Assembly (NCBI GenBank): GCA_029260495.1 | Contig: JAJDDD010000009.1 | Coordinates: 728,911-792,910, forward strand | Length of the DNA: 64,000 nucleotides | From: Phycisphaerales bacterium | Lineage (GTDB): Bacteria > Planctomycetota > Phycisphaerae > Phycisphaerales > UBA1924 | Reading direction: 5' to 3' | Shown here: positions 32,738-43,095 of the stretch, piece by piece | How positions within the stretch are numbered: the stretch's first letter is position 1 | Layout: each line of letters opens with the position of its first letter | Position numbers and translations under genes: made by a program | Notes under the pieces: generated by a model | The model's input: only the letters and a program-made list of their open reading frames with translations | Told to the model about the DNA's origin: nothing | The model's database searches: none

Positions 32738-34867
32738 ATGAGCATCAAGTTCAAACTGGTCTGTCTGATTGGCCTTATCACCGCTTTGCTCTTTGGAGTC
32801 ATCGGTGCGGTGTTGTGGGTCGTCAATAGTCAGTCTGGCGACGCAGCGGTAATCAACCTCGCTGGCCGGCAGCGCATGCTGAGTCAGAAGTACGTCAAGG
32901 AAGTGCTCAATGAGGCGATGCTTCACCAACAGCTTGTCGATAGCGCCCATCAAATTGCTGAGACAGCCGCTGCTCAGATCACAGCTGATCGTTCCTACTA
33001 CACCAAGAACGTGGTCGGCAAGCTCAAATCAGAGCTTGAAGAGTTTACAGCCAGCGAGAGCTACGCCGAGGTGCATGGCGCTATTCCGCTTCCCGCTACT
33101 TTTGTTCGAGAAGTAGCGGAGTCGCTTTCCGGCAACGAGGGGTACACCTATGAACTCGTCAGCAAATGGAACATCAATCCGAATCAGAAGCTGAAAAACG
33201 AGTTTCAAACTCGTGCCTGGGAGCAGCTTTCGCAAAGCCCGGATTCGCCCTATTACGAATCTCTTCCGGATGGTGATGGCGCGACGATGAACTTTGCCGT
33301 GGCGGATGTGGCGAGTGTCCAGGCGTGCGTTGGATGCCATAACAAGCTCGAAAGCAGTCCCAAGAAAAATTTTCAGCTTGGAGACCTGATGGGCATGCTC
33401 GTCGTTTCGGCGCCAATTACGGATAACGCTGTGATGGCGAGCGCGGTGTTAGGAACACAGGACGCTGGCGAGCTGGCTTCAGTGAAGACGCGCGAGCTTT
33501 TTGAAGTGACCCAGGCAGCATTGCAGCGTGGGGGCGTAACGTATCTGGATGTTGGAATGACGAAGCCAATATCACTTCTAGCGAGCAAAGGTCAACAGAT
33601 TCATGCAGGGCTTTCGGAAGTGGACGCGCTTTGGACAGCGCTGACAGAGACGATGGAGAAACTTGCGTCCGCCAAACCCGGCTCGTCGGACCTGTTCGCA
33701 CACGCTGCGGCGGCTATCGACTTGAGCCAACAGGTTCTCACGAAGGCAAATCGTGTGGTGAGCACCTATCAGGCAAACAGTGACAGCAAGACAACCGTGC
33801 TGAAGACAATCGCACTTGTCGCAGGCGTCGTATCGCTGCTTATTTTCTTTATCTCACTGCGTTGGCTGAGTCGCGGGCTGCTGCGTCCTCTGGAAGAGGT
33901 TGTCGCGCTTGTTCAGAAGGTTGCTCAGGGTGATCTCACACAGTGTGCCACTGTTCGATCGAAGGACGAAATTGGAACGTTGTCCGCCGGAGTCAACGGC
34001 TTGGTGGATTCGCTGAAGTCGATGATTGGCGATGTTTCGTCGACGGCTCGTGAAGTCGCGAGCGCCGCGACTGAGCTCAGCGCGACAAATGAGGAGATGT
34101 CGGCGGGGATGCAGCAGCAGCAACGCCAGACAGCGGCTGTTTCGTCGGCGGTGGAAGAGATGGCGGCCTCCGTCACCGAGGTGGCGCGCAAGGCTGGCGA
34201 GGCTTCCGAGCAGTCCGCAGAAGCTGGGGCGAAGGCGTCTGAGGGAGGCGAGATCGTCTCGCAAACGGTCGCAGGCATGAACGCGATTAATGAAGAGGTC
34301 AGCGAATCCGCTCGCGCTGTTGGAGAGCTGGGCAAGCGGGGTGAGGAGATCGGCGAGATCATTTCTGTCATCAATGACATTGCGGATCAGACGAATCTGC
34401 TGGCTCTGAATGCAGCGATCGAGGCCGCCCGCGCGGGTGAGCATGGGCGAGGATTCGCGGTGGTTGCGGATGAAGTGCGCAAGCTCGCAGAGCGTACGCA
34501 GAAGGCGACGGAGGAGGTTGCCCGGTCGATCGAGGCGATCCAGCGCGAGACCTCGCAAGCCGTGGAGCGGATGCAATCCGGACGCGACCGTGTGGAGCGG
34601 GGTGTCGAGTTGGCAACGAGCGCGGGCGAGTCGCTACAGTCGATCGTCGCGAGCTCGCAAGGCGTGGCGGAGATGATTCAGTCCATCGCAGCCGCCGCAG
34701 GCGAACAAAGCGCAGCGAGCAATGAGGTTTCCAGGAATGTGGAAGCGATCAACGCGGTGACGAATGAGTCGGCTGAGGGAGTGCGTCAAGCGTCAGAGGC
34801 GGCGTCACAGCTCTCGCATAAAGCTGAGCAACTGCAATCTCTCGTCAGTCGTTTCAAGATTGACTGA
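32738..34867 (+). CDS. Methyl-accepting chemotaxis protein with PilJ-type and haem-binding sensor domain
   Basis: A 709-residue transmembrane chemoreceptor. Span 1 covers about residues 9-28. The periplasmic part opens with [12 protein letters not shown], as in PilJ/NarX-type sensors. It then holds a DUF3365 (Tll0287-like) region (about 85-225) containing Cys197-Val-Gly-Cys200-His201, a c-type haem site. A helical segment and span 2 (about 350-370) lead to a HAMP domain and a long signalling domain. The signalling tip reads [21 protein letters not shown]. GGAG lies eight bases before the ATG. Redox or gas sensing is an inference from the haem motif. No che genes are in the window. Confidence 0.93.
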   Translation: MSIKFKLVCLIGLITALLFGVIGAVLWVVNSQSGDAAVINLAGRQRMLSQKYVKEVLNEAMLHQQLVDSAHQIAETAAAQITADRSYYTKNVVGKLKSELEEFTASESYAEVHGAIPLPATFVREVAESLSGNEGYTYELVSKWNINPNQKLKNEFQTRAWEQLSQSPDSPYYESLPDGDGATMNFAVADVASVQACVGCHNKLESSPKKNFQLGDLMGMLVVSAPITDNAVMASAVLGTQDAGELASVKTRELFEVTQAALQRGGVTYLDVGMTKPISLLASKGQQIHAGLSEVDALWTALTETMEKLASAKPGSSDLFAHAAAAIDLSQQVLTKANRVVSTYQANSDSKTTVLKTIALVAGVVSLLIFFISLRWLSRGLLRPLEEVVALVQKVAQGDLTQCATVRSKDEIGTLSAGVNGLVDSLKSMIGDVSSTAREVASAATELSATNEEMSAGMQQQQRQTAAVSSAVEEMAASVTEVARKAGEASEQSAEAGAKASEGGEIVSQTVAGMNAINEEVSESARAVGELGKRGEEIGEIISVINDIADQTNLLALNAAIEAARAGEHGRGFAVVADEVRKLAERTQKATEEVARSIEAIQRETSQAVERMQSGRDRVERGVELATSAGESLQSIVASSQGVAEMIQSIAAAAGEQSAASNEVSRNVEAINAVTNESAEGVRQASEAASQLSHKAEQLQSLVSRFKID

Positions 34868-34902
34868 GAACGGCAAGAAACACCGAACTGCTTAGAAAAG
34901 GG

Positions 34903-34941
34903 ACGTCCGGCGACCACGACGGCGGGCGTTTCTTCTTTTTT
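34903..34941 (+). terminator. Terminator after the chemoreceptor gene
   Basis: Ten-base arms (34903-34912 and 34920-34929) pair with one mismatch and a short loop, followed by a T-rich tract to 34941. It separates the porin/chemoreceptor unit from the efflux operon. Confidence 0.85.
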
Positions 34942-35044
34942 CCGAGAGTAGGTCCGATAGCTGCCGGATGCTCCGGGAAAAATTGAAAACCAGCGGTTCG
35001 CATCCCGAACGAGATGGAAAGACCATCGTAAACTAGCCACGCAA

Positions 35045-35078
35045 CCTACCCCCACCCCGGGGCTATACCGGGGGTAGG
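35045..35078 (+). promoter_or_regulatory. Perfect nine-base inverted repeat upstream of the export operon
   Basis: CCTACCCCC at 35045-35053 and its exact complement GGGGGTAGG at 35070-35078 lie 58-91 bases before the macA-like start. The loop contains a further CCCC/GGGG pair. No T-run follows. Likely either an operator for a dimeric regulator or a leader hairpin; no regulator gene is adjacent. Confidence 0.5.
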
Positions 35079-35135
35079 AACTTCGATCGTCCTACATTAT
35101 TGAACGACCCGCCTTGGATCAGAGCGAATCCAGCC

Positions 35136-36548
35136 ATGCTAATGACAGTTGTGAAATGGGTCGCCGGCCTAGGCCTGCTTTTTGTTCTTATCGTGGGAGG
35201 CGCTGGCGCCTTTCTTTACGGGCCGATCAAGGAGATGATTGCGCAGCAGCAGAACGGCCAGATGGGGACCGCGGTGCGTCTGGAGGCGATCGAATACGGG
35301 CGGCTGGTTCGCACTGTTAGCGCTCCCGGGCGGGTGATTCCGGAACGAGAGGTCAATATCTCGGCGCGGGTGTCGGCGAAGATCATGAGCATCACGGTTG
35401 AGCCGGGCGATTATCTGAACAAGGACGACCTGCTGGTTCAGCTTGAAGATCGGGACTTCCAGGCGGCGCTTGATTCGGCGACGGCCCGGCTGCGCGGAGA
35501 AGAAGCACGGCTCGAAGGCTCCCGCGCTTCATTCATCAACGCGACAGCGGAATGGGAACGGCAGGAAGCGCTCTTCGGGACGAATGATGTGAGCCGCTCC
35601 TCCCTTGATGCTGCGGAAGCGGAGCTTCGGCGCGCCGAGGCAAACCTGCGCGCCGCGGAGCAGAATGTGGACGTCGCCAAGGCGGAGGTTGTTCGCAACG
35701 AGGAGAACCTCAGCTACACGAAGATATTTTCGCCGCTCTCGGGATATGCGACGCGCGTCAACATGAAGGTCGGTGAGATCGCCCTTGGAACGAGCAACAA
35801 CATCGGCAGCACAATCATGACGCTTGCGGACTTTTCGGAGATTGATGTCGTCGCGGAGGTCGATGAGAGCGACATCGCTCAGGTGAAGATCGGGCAGCCG
35901 GCGGGCATCTATATCAATGCTTTCGAGGATGATGTTTTCGAGGGAACCGTTGAGCTGATTGATCTGCTCAAGAGCACATCGCGTTCGGGATCGGACATCT
36001 TCGAGGTCCGTGTGAAGCTTCATGCGGGTGACGACAAACGTGTGTTTTTCGCAGGGCTCACCGCGAGCGTGGATATTGAAGTTGAAACACTGGAGGATGT
36101 GCTGATCGCGCCAAGCCAGGCGGTTCTGGATGTGCGCATTGATGAGTTGCCCGCGGAAACGAGGGATAGCGAATACATCAACCAGGACAAAACGTATGCC
36201 CGCGTTGTGTATGTCATTGAGGATGGCAAGGCGGTCGCCAAGCCTGTCGATGTTGGGACGAGCAACATCCGCATGACGGCGCTGAAGGGCGGCATTGAGC
36301 CCGGGCAGAAGGTCATCGCGGGGCCATATCGGGTGCTGGTTGATCTCAAGAATGGGGAAGCTGTTTACGACGAGAAACTCGACGACGATAAGAAGGACGC
36401 GACAGCCACTGGTGACGACAACGAGGGCAGCGCCTCTGAGGACAAGGCGGAATCAGCCGAGGCGGGCGCCACAGAAAATGAAGCGGCCGACGAGCAACCT
36501 TCCGAAACACAGGCGACGCAGCCAGAGGACACCAACAGCGGATCATGA
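35136..36548 (+). CDS. macA: MacA-like periplasmic adaptor of an ABC-type tripartite exporter
   Basis: Couples an ABC exporter to an outer-membrane channel. One N-terminal span is followed by lipoyl half Ser-Ala-Pro-Gly-Arg-Val-Ile-Pro, a coiled-coil hairpin of about 90 residues, and second lipoyl half Lys-Ile-Phe-Ser-Pro-Leu-Ser-Gly-Tyr. A beta-barrel domain with Asp-Glu-Ser-Asp-Ile comes next, and the gene ends with a low-complexity acidic tail of about 65 residues (Asp/Glu/Ala/Thr) not typical of MacA. The frame also opens at TTG 35100. It is the first gene of a five-gene run with overlaps: the stop overlaps the ATPase start by four bases. Confidence 0.9.
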   Translation: MLMTVVKWVAGLGLLFVLIVGGAGAFLYGPIKEMIAQQQNGQMGTAVRLEAIEYGRLVRTVSAPGRVIPEREVNISARVSAKIMSITVEPGDYLNKDDLLVQLEDRDFQAALDSATARLRGEEARLEGSRASFINATAEWERQEALFGTNDVSRSSLDAAEAELRRAEANLRAAEQNVDVAKAEVVRNEENLSYTKIFSPLSGYATRVNMKVGEIALGTSNNIGSTIMTLADFSEIDVVAEVDESDIAQVKIGQPAGIYINAFEDDVFEGTVELIDLLKSTSRSGSDIFEVRVKLHAGDDKRVFFAGLTASVDIEVETLEDVLIAPSQAVLDVRIDELPAETRDSEYINQDKTYARVVYVIEDGKAVAKPVDVGTSNIRMTALKGGIEPGQKVIAGPYRVLVDLKNGEAVYDEKLDDDKKDATATGDDNEGSASEDKAESAEAGATENEAADEQPSETQATQPEDTNSGS

Positions 36549-37375
36549 CTATTCGCATTCGCAACATGCGGAAGATCTACAAGATGGGCGTCGAGCGCAT
36601 TCATGCGCTCGCGGGTGTCGATCTTGATATCGAACGCAATGAGTTCGTCGCGATCATGGGCGCCTCGGGCTCGGGGAAGTCCACGCTGATGAACATCCTT
36701 GGGTGTCTGGATCGGCCCACCAAGGGGTTTTATGAACTGAACGGGAAGTTGACGCACAAGATGGGCGCCGCTGAGCTTGCCGCTGTTCGCAACAAGGAAA
36801 TTGGATTTGTTTTTCAGTCCTTTGAGTTGCTCCCCAGAGCGACAGCGTTGAAGAATGTCATGCTCCCGCTGCTGTATTCGAAGCGCGGATGGCAGGCGCG
36901 ACGGGCTGCGAAGCGGGCGCTGGAGCGTGTAGGACTGTCGGATCGGATGAGGCATCGCCCGAATCAGCTTTCCGGCGGGCAAAAACAGCGTGTTGCGATC
37001 GCACGCGCGCTGGTCAATCAGCCCAGCATCATTCTCGCGGATGAGCCAACGGGAAACCTTGATTCAACCACGGGCGACGAAATCATCAAACTCTTTAATG
37101 AACTGCACCGAGAAGGGCAGACCATCGTGATCGTCACGCATGAGGAAGATATTGCTGGTCACGCTGAGCGCATTGTTCGCCTGCGCGATGGCAAGATCAT
37201 CTCCGACATGCCAACGGCTGATGATCCGATTCATCGTCAGTGGGTCGAGCAAGCTGCAGCGAAGCTCACGTCGATCACCGACGATACCCGTGGCGCTGGT
37301 CCAGACGCCGCCCAACCCTTCGACGTGGCGACGACGTTCGTTGCGCTGGCTGATCGAGCGGAGGCGCCGGCATGA
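36545..37375 (+). CDS. MacB/LolD-type ABC transporter ATPase
   Basis: Cytosolic nucleotide-binding subunit powering the exporter. It has Walker A Gly-Ala-Ser-Gly-Ser-Gly-Lys-Ser, Q-loop Phe-Val-Phe-Gln-Ser-Phe-Glu-Leu, signature Leu-Ser-Gly-Gly-Gln-Lys-Gln-Arg, Walker B [12 protein letters not shown] and the switch His in Val-Thr-His-Glu-Glu. It is 276 residues long, with a 40-residue C-terminal extension beyond the usual end. In MacB proper the ATPase is fused to the permease; here it is a separate gene. It overlaps both neighbours by four bases. Confidence 0.95.
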   Translation: MTIRIRNMRKIYKMGVERIHALAGVDLDIERNEFVAIMGASGSGKSTLMNILGCLDRPTKGFYELNGKLTHKMGAAELAAVRNKEIGFVFQSFELLPRATALKNVMLPLLYSKRGWQARRAAKRALERVGLSDRMRHRPNQLSGGQKQRVAIARALVNQPSIILADEPTGNLDSTTGDEIIKLFNELHREGQTIVIVTHEEDIAGHAERIVRLRDGKIISDMPTADDPIHRQWVEQAAAKLTSITDDTRGAGPDAAQPFDVATTFVALADRAEAPA

Positions 37376-38613
37376 TGTTCGTCCGCTTCTTCACGCAGAC
37401 GGTTGTGTCGGCCCTTGGGCAGATCTGGGTCAACAAGTTGCGCGCGGTCCTGACGGCGCTTGGAATTATCATCGGCGTTGGCTCAATAACGGCTGTCATC
37501 GCTGCGCTTGAGGGAATGAAGACCAACATCCTGACGCAGTTTGAGTCGTTTGGCTCCGACACGATGTGGATTTGGGGTGAAGTTCCGCGCGAGCTGCGCG
37601 GCAAGATCCAATGGTCGCAGGTCCGCATCACGGTGGAGCAGGTTGAAGCGTTGCAGGAGCACTGCCAAACGATCGAAACTCTGACTCCCGTCACGAGCAA
37701 CAGCTGGACGATTGAGAATGGCGACGTTGCGCTGGCTGGCATTCAGGTCACCGCGTTTCGCCCTGAGTGGCACGACATCGAGCGGCGCTATGTGATTCAG
37801 GGTCGCCAGTTTTCTTCTGTCGACGAGGAAACCCGCCGGCAGGTCTGTCTGGTTAATGAACAGGCAGTCAACGAGCTTCGCCTTGATCGCGATCCGGTGG
37901 GGGACTACATCACGGTCGATCGGCGTCGGTTCATGATTATCGGCATACTTGAAACCAAGGACTCCGGCGGAATGTTGCGCATGGGCGACGCCCAAACGGA
38001 AGTGTTCGTACCTTTTAGCACCGCCTTGAAGATGAATCAATGGACGTGGCCGTATCTGATGGCGAAGATCAAATCGCCGGATCTTATTGACGACGCAAAA
38101 GCTGAGGTTCGGTTTATCATGCGCAAAGCGCGCGAGCTTGAGCCGGGCACGCCGGACACGTTTGGCATTCAGGTTCTCCAGAATGCGATTGATCAGTTCA
38201 AGAAGGTCGCTTCGAGCATTACGCTCGTTGCGGGGGGCATTGTTGCGGTTTCGCTGCTCGTCGGTGGGATCGGCATCATGAATATCATGCTCGTCTCCGT
38301 CTCGGAGCGCACGCGCGAGATTGGCCTGCGCAAGGCTGTCGGAGCCCGGCCCGGGGTCATCATGATCCAGTTTCTCGTGGAGGCGGTGCTGCTCTGTGTT
38401 GTTGGCGGAGCAATTGGCATTGTTGTCGGGCAGGGTTTGACTGTCGCGATGCAACTCCTTTTCCCAGACACTCCCTTTGAGAGCGCTGAAATTCCAGCCT
38501 GGGCAATTTTACTCGCGTTCGCATTCAGTGGCAGTGTCGGCATCATTTTCGGAATATTCCCAGCCATCAAAGCCGCCCTGCTTAACCCCATCTCTGCACT
38601 GCGAAAGGATTGA
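37372..38613 (+). CDS. MacB/FtsX-family ABC permease, first of two
   Basis: A 413-residue membrane subunit. Layout: one N-terminal span (about 22-45), a periplasmic MacB core domain of about 220 residues, then three C-terminal spans in the FtsX-like domain. Landmarks are [11 protein letters not shown] in span 1 and [15 protein letters not shown] before the last two spans. Two-gene spacing to the next permease is 27 bases. Probably forms a heterodimer with it. Substrate unknown; relatives move lipoproteins, macrolides or peptides across the envelope. Confidence 0.93.
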   Translation: MMFVRFFTQTVVSALGQIWVNKLRAVLTALGIIIGVGSITAVIAALEGMKTNILTQFESFGSDTMWIWGEVPRELRGKIQWSQVRITVEQVEALQEHCQTIETLTPVTSNSWTIENGDVALAGIQVTAFRPEWHDIERRYVIQGRQFSSVDEETRRQVCLVNEQAVNELRLDRDPVGDYITVDRRRFMIIGILETKDSGGMLRMGDAQTEVFVPFSTALKMNQWTWPYLMAKIKSPDLIDDAKAEVRFIMRKARELEPGTPDTFGIQVLQNAIDQFKKVASSITLVAGGIVAVSLLVGGIGIMNIMLVSVSERTREIGLRKAVGARPGVIMIQFLVEAVLLCVVGGAIGIVVGQGLTVAMQLLFPDTPFESAEIPAWAILLAFAFSGSVGIIFGIFPAIKAALLNPISALRKD

Positions 38614-38640
38614 GCTGCTCTGTCAGCCCAGCTTTCCCTA

Positions 38641-39867
38641 ATGATTCGCTTTCTTATTCAAACTGTCGCCTCCGCATTCTCGCAATTGCAGAGCAACAAG
38701 CTCCGCGCGTTTTTAACGTCGCTGGGAATAATCGTCGGCGTCGCCTCAGTCACGAGCATCGTTGGCGCCATGACGGGGCTGAAACAGTTTGTCCTGAGTG
38801 AGTTTGAAACTATCGGCACGCGCTATGTCTATCTCGATGGACAGGTTCCGCCCTCCATGCGCGACAAGGTTTCCTGGCGCAAGGCGCAGCTCACCATGGA
38901 GGAGATCGAAGCGATCATGCAGCAGGCCGATGCTGTTGAACTGATCTCTCCGGTCTGGGCTGAGCGATTCCGCATTGAGAATGGTGAAGAAAGCATCGAC
39001 AACGTGCGCGTTCAGGGCATCTGGCCTGAGTGGAACGATATCGAGAGCAGGGAGATCATCAGCGGCCGGCCTTTTACGCACACTGACAATGAACACAAGC
39101 AGCATGTTTGCATCATCAACGAGCGCGCCATCGAAGAGCTGGACCTCGATAAGGATCCGCTTGGTGATTTTATTTTCGTCGATGGACGAAGATTCCTGAT
39201 TGTCGGAATCATCGAAACGAAGGAATTCAACCTCTTCGGGATGGGTGACGCGCAAACGGAAGTTTACATTCCCTTTGAGACAGCAAGGAAGATGGCGCCG
39301 CACCGGTGGATTCGGCATGCCTCGGCCCGGCTTGTCTCCGAGGATGTCGCTGACGACGCCAAAGCCCAGATTCGCTTCATTCTTCGAAAGATGCGCGGAC
39401 TCACCCCAGATGATGAGGACACTTTTATTGTCGAGGTGCTCCAGGGATACATTGATCAGTTCAAGGGAATGGCGTCTGCTCTGACAGCGATCGCGGGCGG
39501 CATCGTTGCGATCTCGTTGCTTGTCGGCGGGATTGGCATCATGAACATCATGCTTGTCTCCGTTTCTGAGCGCACGCGCGAGATCGGGCTGCGTAAAGCT
39601 GTTGGCGCCCGCCCTGCAGTTATTCTGACTCAGTTTTTGGTCGAAGCCGTCGTGCTGTGCCTCTTTGGCGGATACCTTGGCGTGGCGATCGGGCAAGGAG
39701 CCGTCGTAGCGCTCAACGCATTTTCTCCACTCGATGGGGCGCAGGTTCCGATGTGGGCCATCGTCCTCGCATTCGTCTTCAGCGCCGGTGTCGGCGTGAT
39801 ATTTGGCATGTTCCCCGCAATCAAAGCCTCAAGACTTGACCCGATCGAAGCGCTCCGACATGAATAA
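38641..39867 (+). CDS. MacB/FtsX-family ABC permease, second of two
   Basis: A 408-residue paralogue of the preceding permease with the same order: span, periplasmic core, three spans. The membrane parts are nearly identical between the two (same [10 protein letters not shown] block and flanks). The periplasmic cores differ much more, which fits a gene duplication followed by specialisation of the parts that contact substrate or adaptor. It overlaps the channel gene by eight bases. Confidence 0.93.
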   Translation: MIRFLIQTVASAFSQLQSNKLRAFLTSLGIIVGVASVTSIVGAMTGLKQFVLSEFETIGTRYVYLDGQVPPSMRDKVSWRKAQLTMEEIEAIMQQADAVELISPVWAERFRIENGEESIDNVRVQGIWPEWNDIESREIISGRPFTHTDNEHKQHVCIINERAIEELDLDKDPLGDFIFVDGRRFLIVGIIETKEFNLFGMGDAQTEVYIPFETARKMAPHRWIRHASARLVSEDVADDAKAQIRFILRKMRGLTPDDEDTFIVEVLQGYIDQFKGMASALTAIAGGIVAISLLVGGIGIMNIMLVSVSERTREIGLRKAVGARPAVILTQFLVEAVVLCLFGGYLGVAIGQGAVVALNAFSPLDGAQVPMWAIVLAFVFSAGVGVIFGMFPAIKASRLDPIEALRHE

Positions 39868-41566
39868 ACGCACTGCTCCGCTCGCGGCCCTCACTGTCAT
39901 CTCACTTGTCTTCGCATCAGGATGCAAAAACCCGCTATTCCCGCATCCCGATGATTATGGTCCGGCTGTGCCCATTCAGCGCACACGATCCATCGATCGA
40001 CTTCCTCTTAATATGTACGCCGACCTCGATGAAGCGATTCGCGCGGAAGAGCGCGATCCATTGTCGCGTCCCGCGAGTCGATTTGAGGGTATGGAGTCGG
40101 TCAATCTCACGCTGGCGGAGGTGCGAGCATGGACGCTCGAGAACAACCTGGACATCAAAGTCGCATTGATTGAACCCACGATTGCGAACGAGCGTCTTTC
40201 CGAAGAAGATGCGGCGTTTGAATCGCTCTTCTTTGCCAACTACCGCCATATAGAAACCGATCAGCCCACCGCAACATCATTGGTTGGTTCACAAATCGAG
40301 CAGGACAGCGTCGATTTGGGTGTGCGTATTCCATTGCGCACAGGCGGAAGCGCCCAGGTGCGCCTCCCCTTCAGCGAGACACAGACCAACAATCCGTTTT
40401 CAACATTAAATCCTTCAGCTACCGCCGACCTGGAGTTCTCTATCACCCAGCCGCTGCTCCGCGGCGCCGGGCGTCGAGCCAACACACACTCCATCCGCAT
40501 CGCCGCGCTTCAGGAAGGCATTGAAGAGTCTCGCACGAAACTCGAAGTGATCCGGCAACTCGCCGCCGCCGACCGATCGTACTGGCGGTTATACGCCGCG
40601 CGCCGCGCTTTAGAAGTGGCGCAGCAGCAGTATGAACTAGCTGTTTCCCAGCTCGAGCGCGCCCGCAGACAATCCCGCGCCGGCGCCGTCGCCGAGGTTG
40701 AAGTGACACGAGCTGAAGAAGGTGTCGCGCAACGCCTCGAGTCCATCATCATCGCGGAGAACAGCGTTCTTGATCAGCAGCGAGAGTTGAAACGCATTAT
40801 CAATGTCGCGGGGCTGGACATGCGCTCACCGACCGTCCTTATTACTGCTTCGGACCCCGACCCGATTCCCTTTGACCTTGATAAAGATGCTCTCGTCGAG
40901 GAGGCGCTTATCGGCCGGATGGAGCTTCTGGAACTCGAGCTCCAGCTCGCGATCGACCAAAGCACGATTCAGTTCAACAAGAACCTCGCCCTCCCGCTCT
41001 TCACATTGGACTACACCTTCAACGTCAACGGACTTGGTGGCGACGTCAACGAAGCGTTGGGCCAGACCAGAGATTTTGACTTTGAAGACTGGAACCTCGG
41101 ACTTTCAGCGGAGATTCCGCTTGGAAATGAAGCCGCCCGTTCGCGCGTTGAACAAGCGGTCTTGCGCCGCCTCCAGCGCCTCGCGACACGCGAAGCTCGC
41201 GAACTCGTTGTGACGCGCGAGGTGCTCGACGCGATCGACCAGATCGAGGCCGGCTGGCAACGCGTCCTGGCCGCGAGGCAGTCCGCCATCCTCGCGGGTC
41301 GCACTTTCGTCGCAGAACAGCGTCAGTTTGATGTGGGCGCTTCAACCAGCACGGATGTACTTGACGCAGCGACGCGCCTGGCTGACGCTCAACTTGGTGA
41401 AATTCGCGCCCTGACCGAATACGAGATCGGCCAGGTTGACCTCGCCTTCGCGACGGGCACGCTGCTCGGCGCCGCCCGTGTCTCCTGGATGCCACTCGAC
41501 CCCAGGCCCGTTCCCGATTATCCGCGCGGCTACGTCCCTCCGGTTGAAGATGGCGAGTTGCCGTAA
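39860..41566 (+). CDS. TolC-family outer-membrane efflux lipoprotein
   Basis: Outer-membrane channel closing the tripartite exporter. The start at 39860 (ATGAATAA overlap with the permease stop) gives a lipoprotein signal ending Phe-Ala-Ser-Gly-Cys20. The frame upstream to 39803 belongs to the overlap and is unlikely to be used. The body has two long repeats typical of OEP proteins, rich in Ala/Glu/Leu/Arg coiled coil, with Ile-Thr-Gln-Pro-Leu-Leu-Arg-Gly-Ala-Gly at the first and Asp-Val-Gly-Ala-Ser-Thr-Ser-Thr-Asp-Val-Leu-Asp-Ala at the last. The 568-residue length is at the upper end for the family. It is the last gene of the operon and converges on ftsY. Confidence 0.92.
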   Translation: MNKRTAPLAALTVISLVFASGCKNPLFPHPDDYGPAVPIQRTRSIDRLPLNMYADLDEAIRAEERDPLSRPASRFEGMESVNLTLAEVRAWTLENNLDIKVALIEPTIANERLSEEDAAFESLFFANYRHIETDQPTATSLVGSQIEQDSVDLGVRIPLRTGGSAQVRLPFSETQTNNPFSTLNPSATADLEFSITQPLLRGAGRRANTHSIRIAALQEGIEESRTKLEVIRQLAAADRSYWRLYAARRALEVAQQQYELAVSQLERARRQSRAGAVAEVEVTRAEEGVAQRLESIIIAENSVLDQQRELKRIINVAGLDMRSPTVLITASDPDPIPFDLDKDALVEEALIGRMELLELELQLAIDQSTIQFNKNLALPLFTLDYTFNVNGLGGDVNEALGQTRDFDFEDWNLGLSAEIPLGNEAARSRVEQAVLRRLQRLATREARELVVTREVLDAIDQIEAGWQRVLAARQSAILAGRTFVAEQRQFDVGASTSTDVLDAATRLADAQLGEIRALTEYEIGQVDLAFATGTLLGAARVSWMPLDPRPVPDYPRGYVPPVEDGELP

Positions 41567-41611
41567 GAAGACGAACTTAGCAAATCATCCGTTTCGTTCC
41601 GCGTGGATTCT

Positions 41612-42553
41612 TCACTCTGCGAAGAGTGCGTCCACATACGCTTCCGGCTCGAATGGCTCTACGTCGTCAGGCGTTTCACCGACGCCGATGAACTTGACCG
41701 GAATGTCTGTCTGTTCGCGGATCGCAATGACGGCGCCCCCCTTCGCGGTTCCGTCGAGCTTGGAGAGGAAAAGCCCAGTCACGCCAATCGCCTCGGTGAA
41801 ATGCGCGGCTTGGCGCAGAGCGTTCTGCCCGGTCGTCGCATCAAGAACCAGCAGCACCTCGTGAGGCGCGCCTTCGATGCGCTTGGCGGTCACGCTGCGA
41901 ATCTTTGTAAGTTGTCGCATGAGCGGATCCTGTGTATGCAAACGCCCAGCGGTGTCAATCAGCAGCACATCCACGCCACGCGCTTTGGCTGCCTCACAAG
42001 CGTCAAAAGCAACTGCGGCGGGATCCCCCCCCTGCTGCCCCTTGATAACTTCAACGCCAAGACGATCTGACCAAATTTCAAGCTGGCGCACCGCGCCGGC
42101 GCGGAAGGTGTCACAAGCAGCAAGCAGGACAGTTTTGCCATCATCGCGCAGCGCCTTGGCGATCTTCGCGACACTCGTTGTCTTGCCCGAGCCATTGACG
42201 CCCGCAACGAGAATTACCGTCGTCGCCTTGGAGCCGTCGGCGCGCGGAGGGGCGAAGTGAATTCGCCGATCCGACTCCGGCCACAACGCTTTGATCTCAC
42301 GCTTCAGATGAGCGAGCGCGTCTTCCCCACTGGTGGCGCGTCCAGCTTTGTAATCAGCGCGTAGAGAGTCAATGAGTCTTCGCGTCGTTTGAACGCCGAC
42401 ATCCGCCTGAATCAGGCGTGACTCGATTTCGCCGATCAACTGTTCGTCGAGCGTGCGCCCCGACAACATGGATCGCAACGAACCAACAAACGATTCGCGC
42501 GTCCGTGCCAGCCCCTTGGTAATCCTGGAAACTACAGACTTAAACAGCGCCAT
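41612..42553 (-). CDS. ftsY: Signal recognition particle receptor FtsY
   Basis: GTPase that receives SRP-ribosome complexes at the inner membrane. A 313-residue NG domain without the long acidic N-terminal extension seen in Escherichia coli. G-domain motifs are Gly-Val-Asn-Gly-Ser-Gly-Lys-Thr-Thr, Asp-Thr-Phe-Arg-Ala-Gly-Ala-Val-Arg-Gln-Leu, Asp-Thr-Ala-Gly-Arg, and Ser-Lys-Leu-Asp-Gly-Thr-Ala-Lys-Gly-Gly. ATG 42553 has AGGGAG about ten bases upstream inside the end of nusB; the frame is open to 42676. It is the last gene of the sulfotransferase / ribH / nusB / ftsY run. Confidence 0.96.
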   Translation of the reverse strand: MALFKSVVSRITKGLARTRESFVGSLRSMLSGRTLDEQLIGEIESRLIQADVGVQTTRRLIDSLRADYKAGRATSGEDALAHLKREIKALWPESDRRIHFAPPRADGSKATTVILVAGVNGSGKTTSVAKIAKALRDDGKTVLLAACDTFRAGAVRQLEIWSDRLGVEVIKGQQGGDPAAVAFDACEAAKARGVDVLLIDTAGRLHTQDPLMRQLTKIRSVTAKRIEGAPHEVLLVLDATTGQNALRQAAHFTEAIGVTGLFLSKLDGTAKGGAVIAIREQTDIPVKFIGVGETPDDVEPFEPEAYVDALFAE

Positions 42554-42557
42554 TGAC

Positions 42558-43049
42558 TTACGAACTCCCTGCAGCCGGCTTTTCTGCGCTCGGCAACTCG
42601 GCTTGATTCTCCCCTTCAACAGCGTCCGCATCGCTCTCGCGCAAGACGCGCTTAAGCACCTTGTCCAGCACGCCATTCACAAACGCCGGGGATCGCTCTG
42701 TGCTGTACCGCTTCGCGAGCTCCACCGCTTCATTGACCGCGACTTTCGGCTGACTCACGCCCGATGTCATTTCATAATGCGCCAGCCTCAAAATCGCGCG
42801 ATCGACACCCGGCTGACGATGCGCCGGCCACGTTGGCGCCAGCTCTCGAACCGCCTGATCTGCAGCACGTCGATCGCCAAAGGCTGCGAGCGCAAGCTCC
42901 ATGGCGCGCTCTACGTCCTGTTCGGACCGATCTTCGTGCTCGAGCAGCGCCATGCGCACAGACTCTGCATCATCTTCCATGCGCACATCAAGTTGGAAGA
43001 TCGCTTCAAACGCCAGCCGTCGGATGTTCCGCGGGATATTCTTGTTCAT
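42558..43049 (-). CDS. nusB: Transcription antitermination factor NusB
   Basis: Binds boxA RNA with NusE in rRNA antitermination. The all-helical 163-residue protein has the family N-terminus Arg-Arg-Leu-Ala-Phe-Glu-Ala-Ile-Phe-Gln-Leu-Asp and the C-terminal block Asn-Glu-Ala-Val-Glu-Leu-Ala-Lys-Arg-Tyr-Ser then Phe-Val-Asn-Gly-Val-Leu-Asp. A 25-residue acidic C-terminal extension follows the conserved end. It lies between ribH (46 bases upstream) and ftsY (4 bases downstream); ribH-nusB adjacency is common in bacteria and supports both calls. Confidence 0.95.
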   Translation of the reverse strand: MNKNIPRNIRRLAFEAIFQLDVRMEDDAESVRMALLEHEDRSEQDVERAMELALAAFGDRRAADQAVRELAPTWPAHRQPGVDRAILRLAHYEMTSGVSQPKVAVNEAVELAKRYSTERSPAFVNGVLDKVLKRVLRESDADAVEGENQAELPSAEKPAAGSS

Positions 43050-43095
43050 CCGACAGCTACCTTTACGTCAAAGAAAAACACATCAACTGCGTCGA

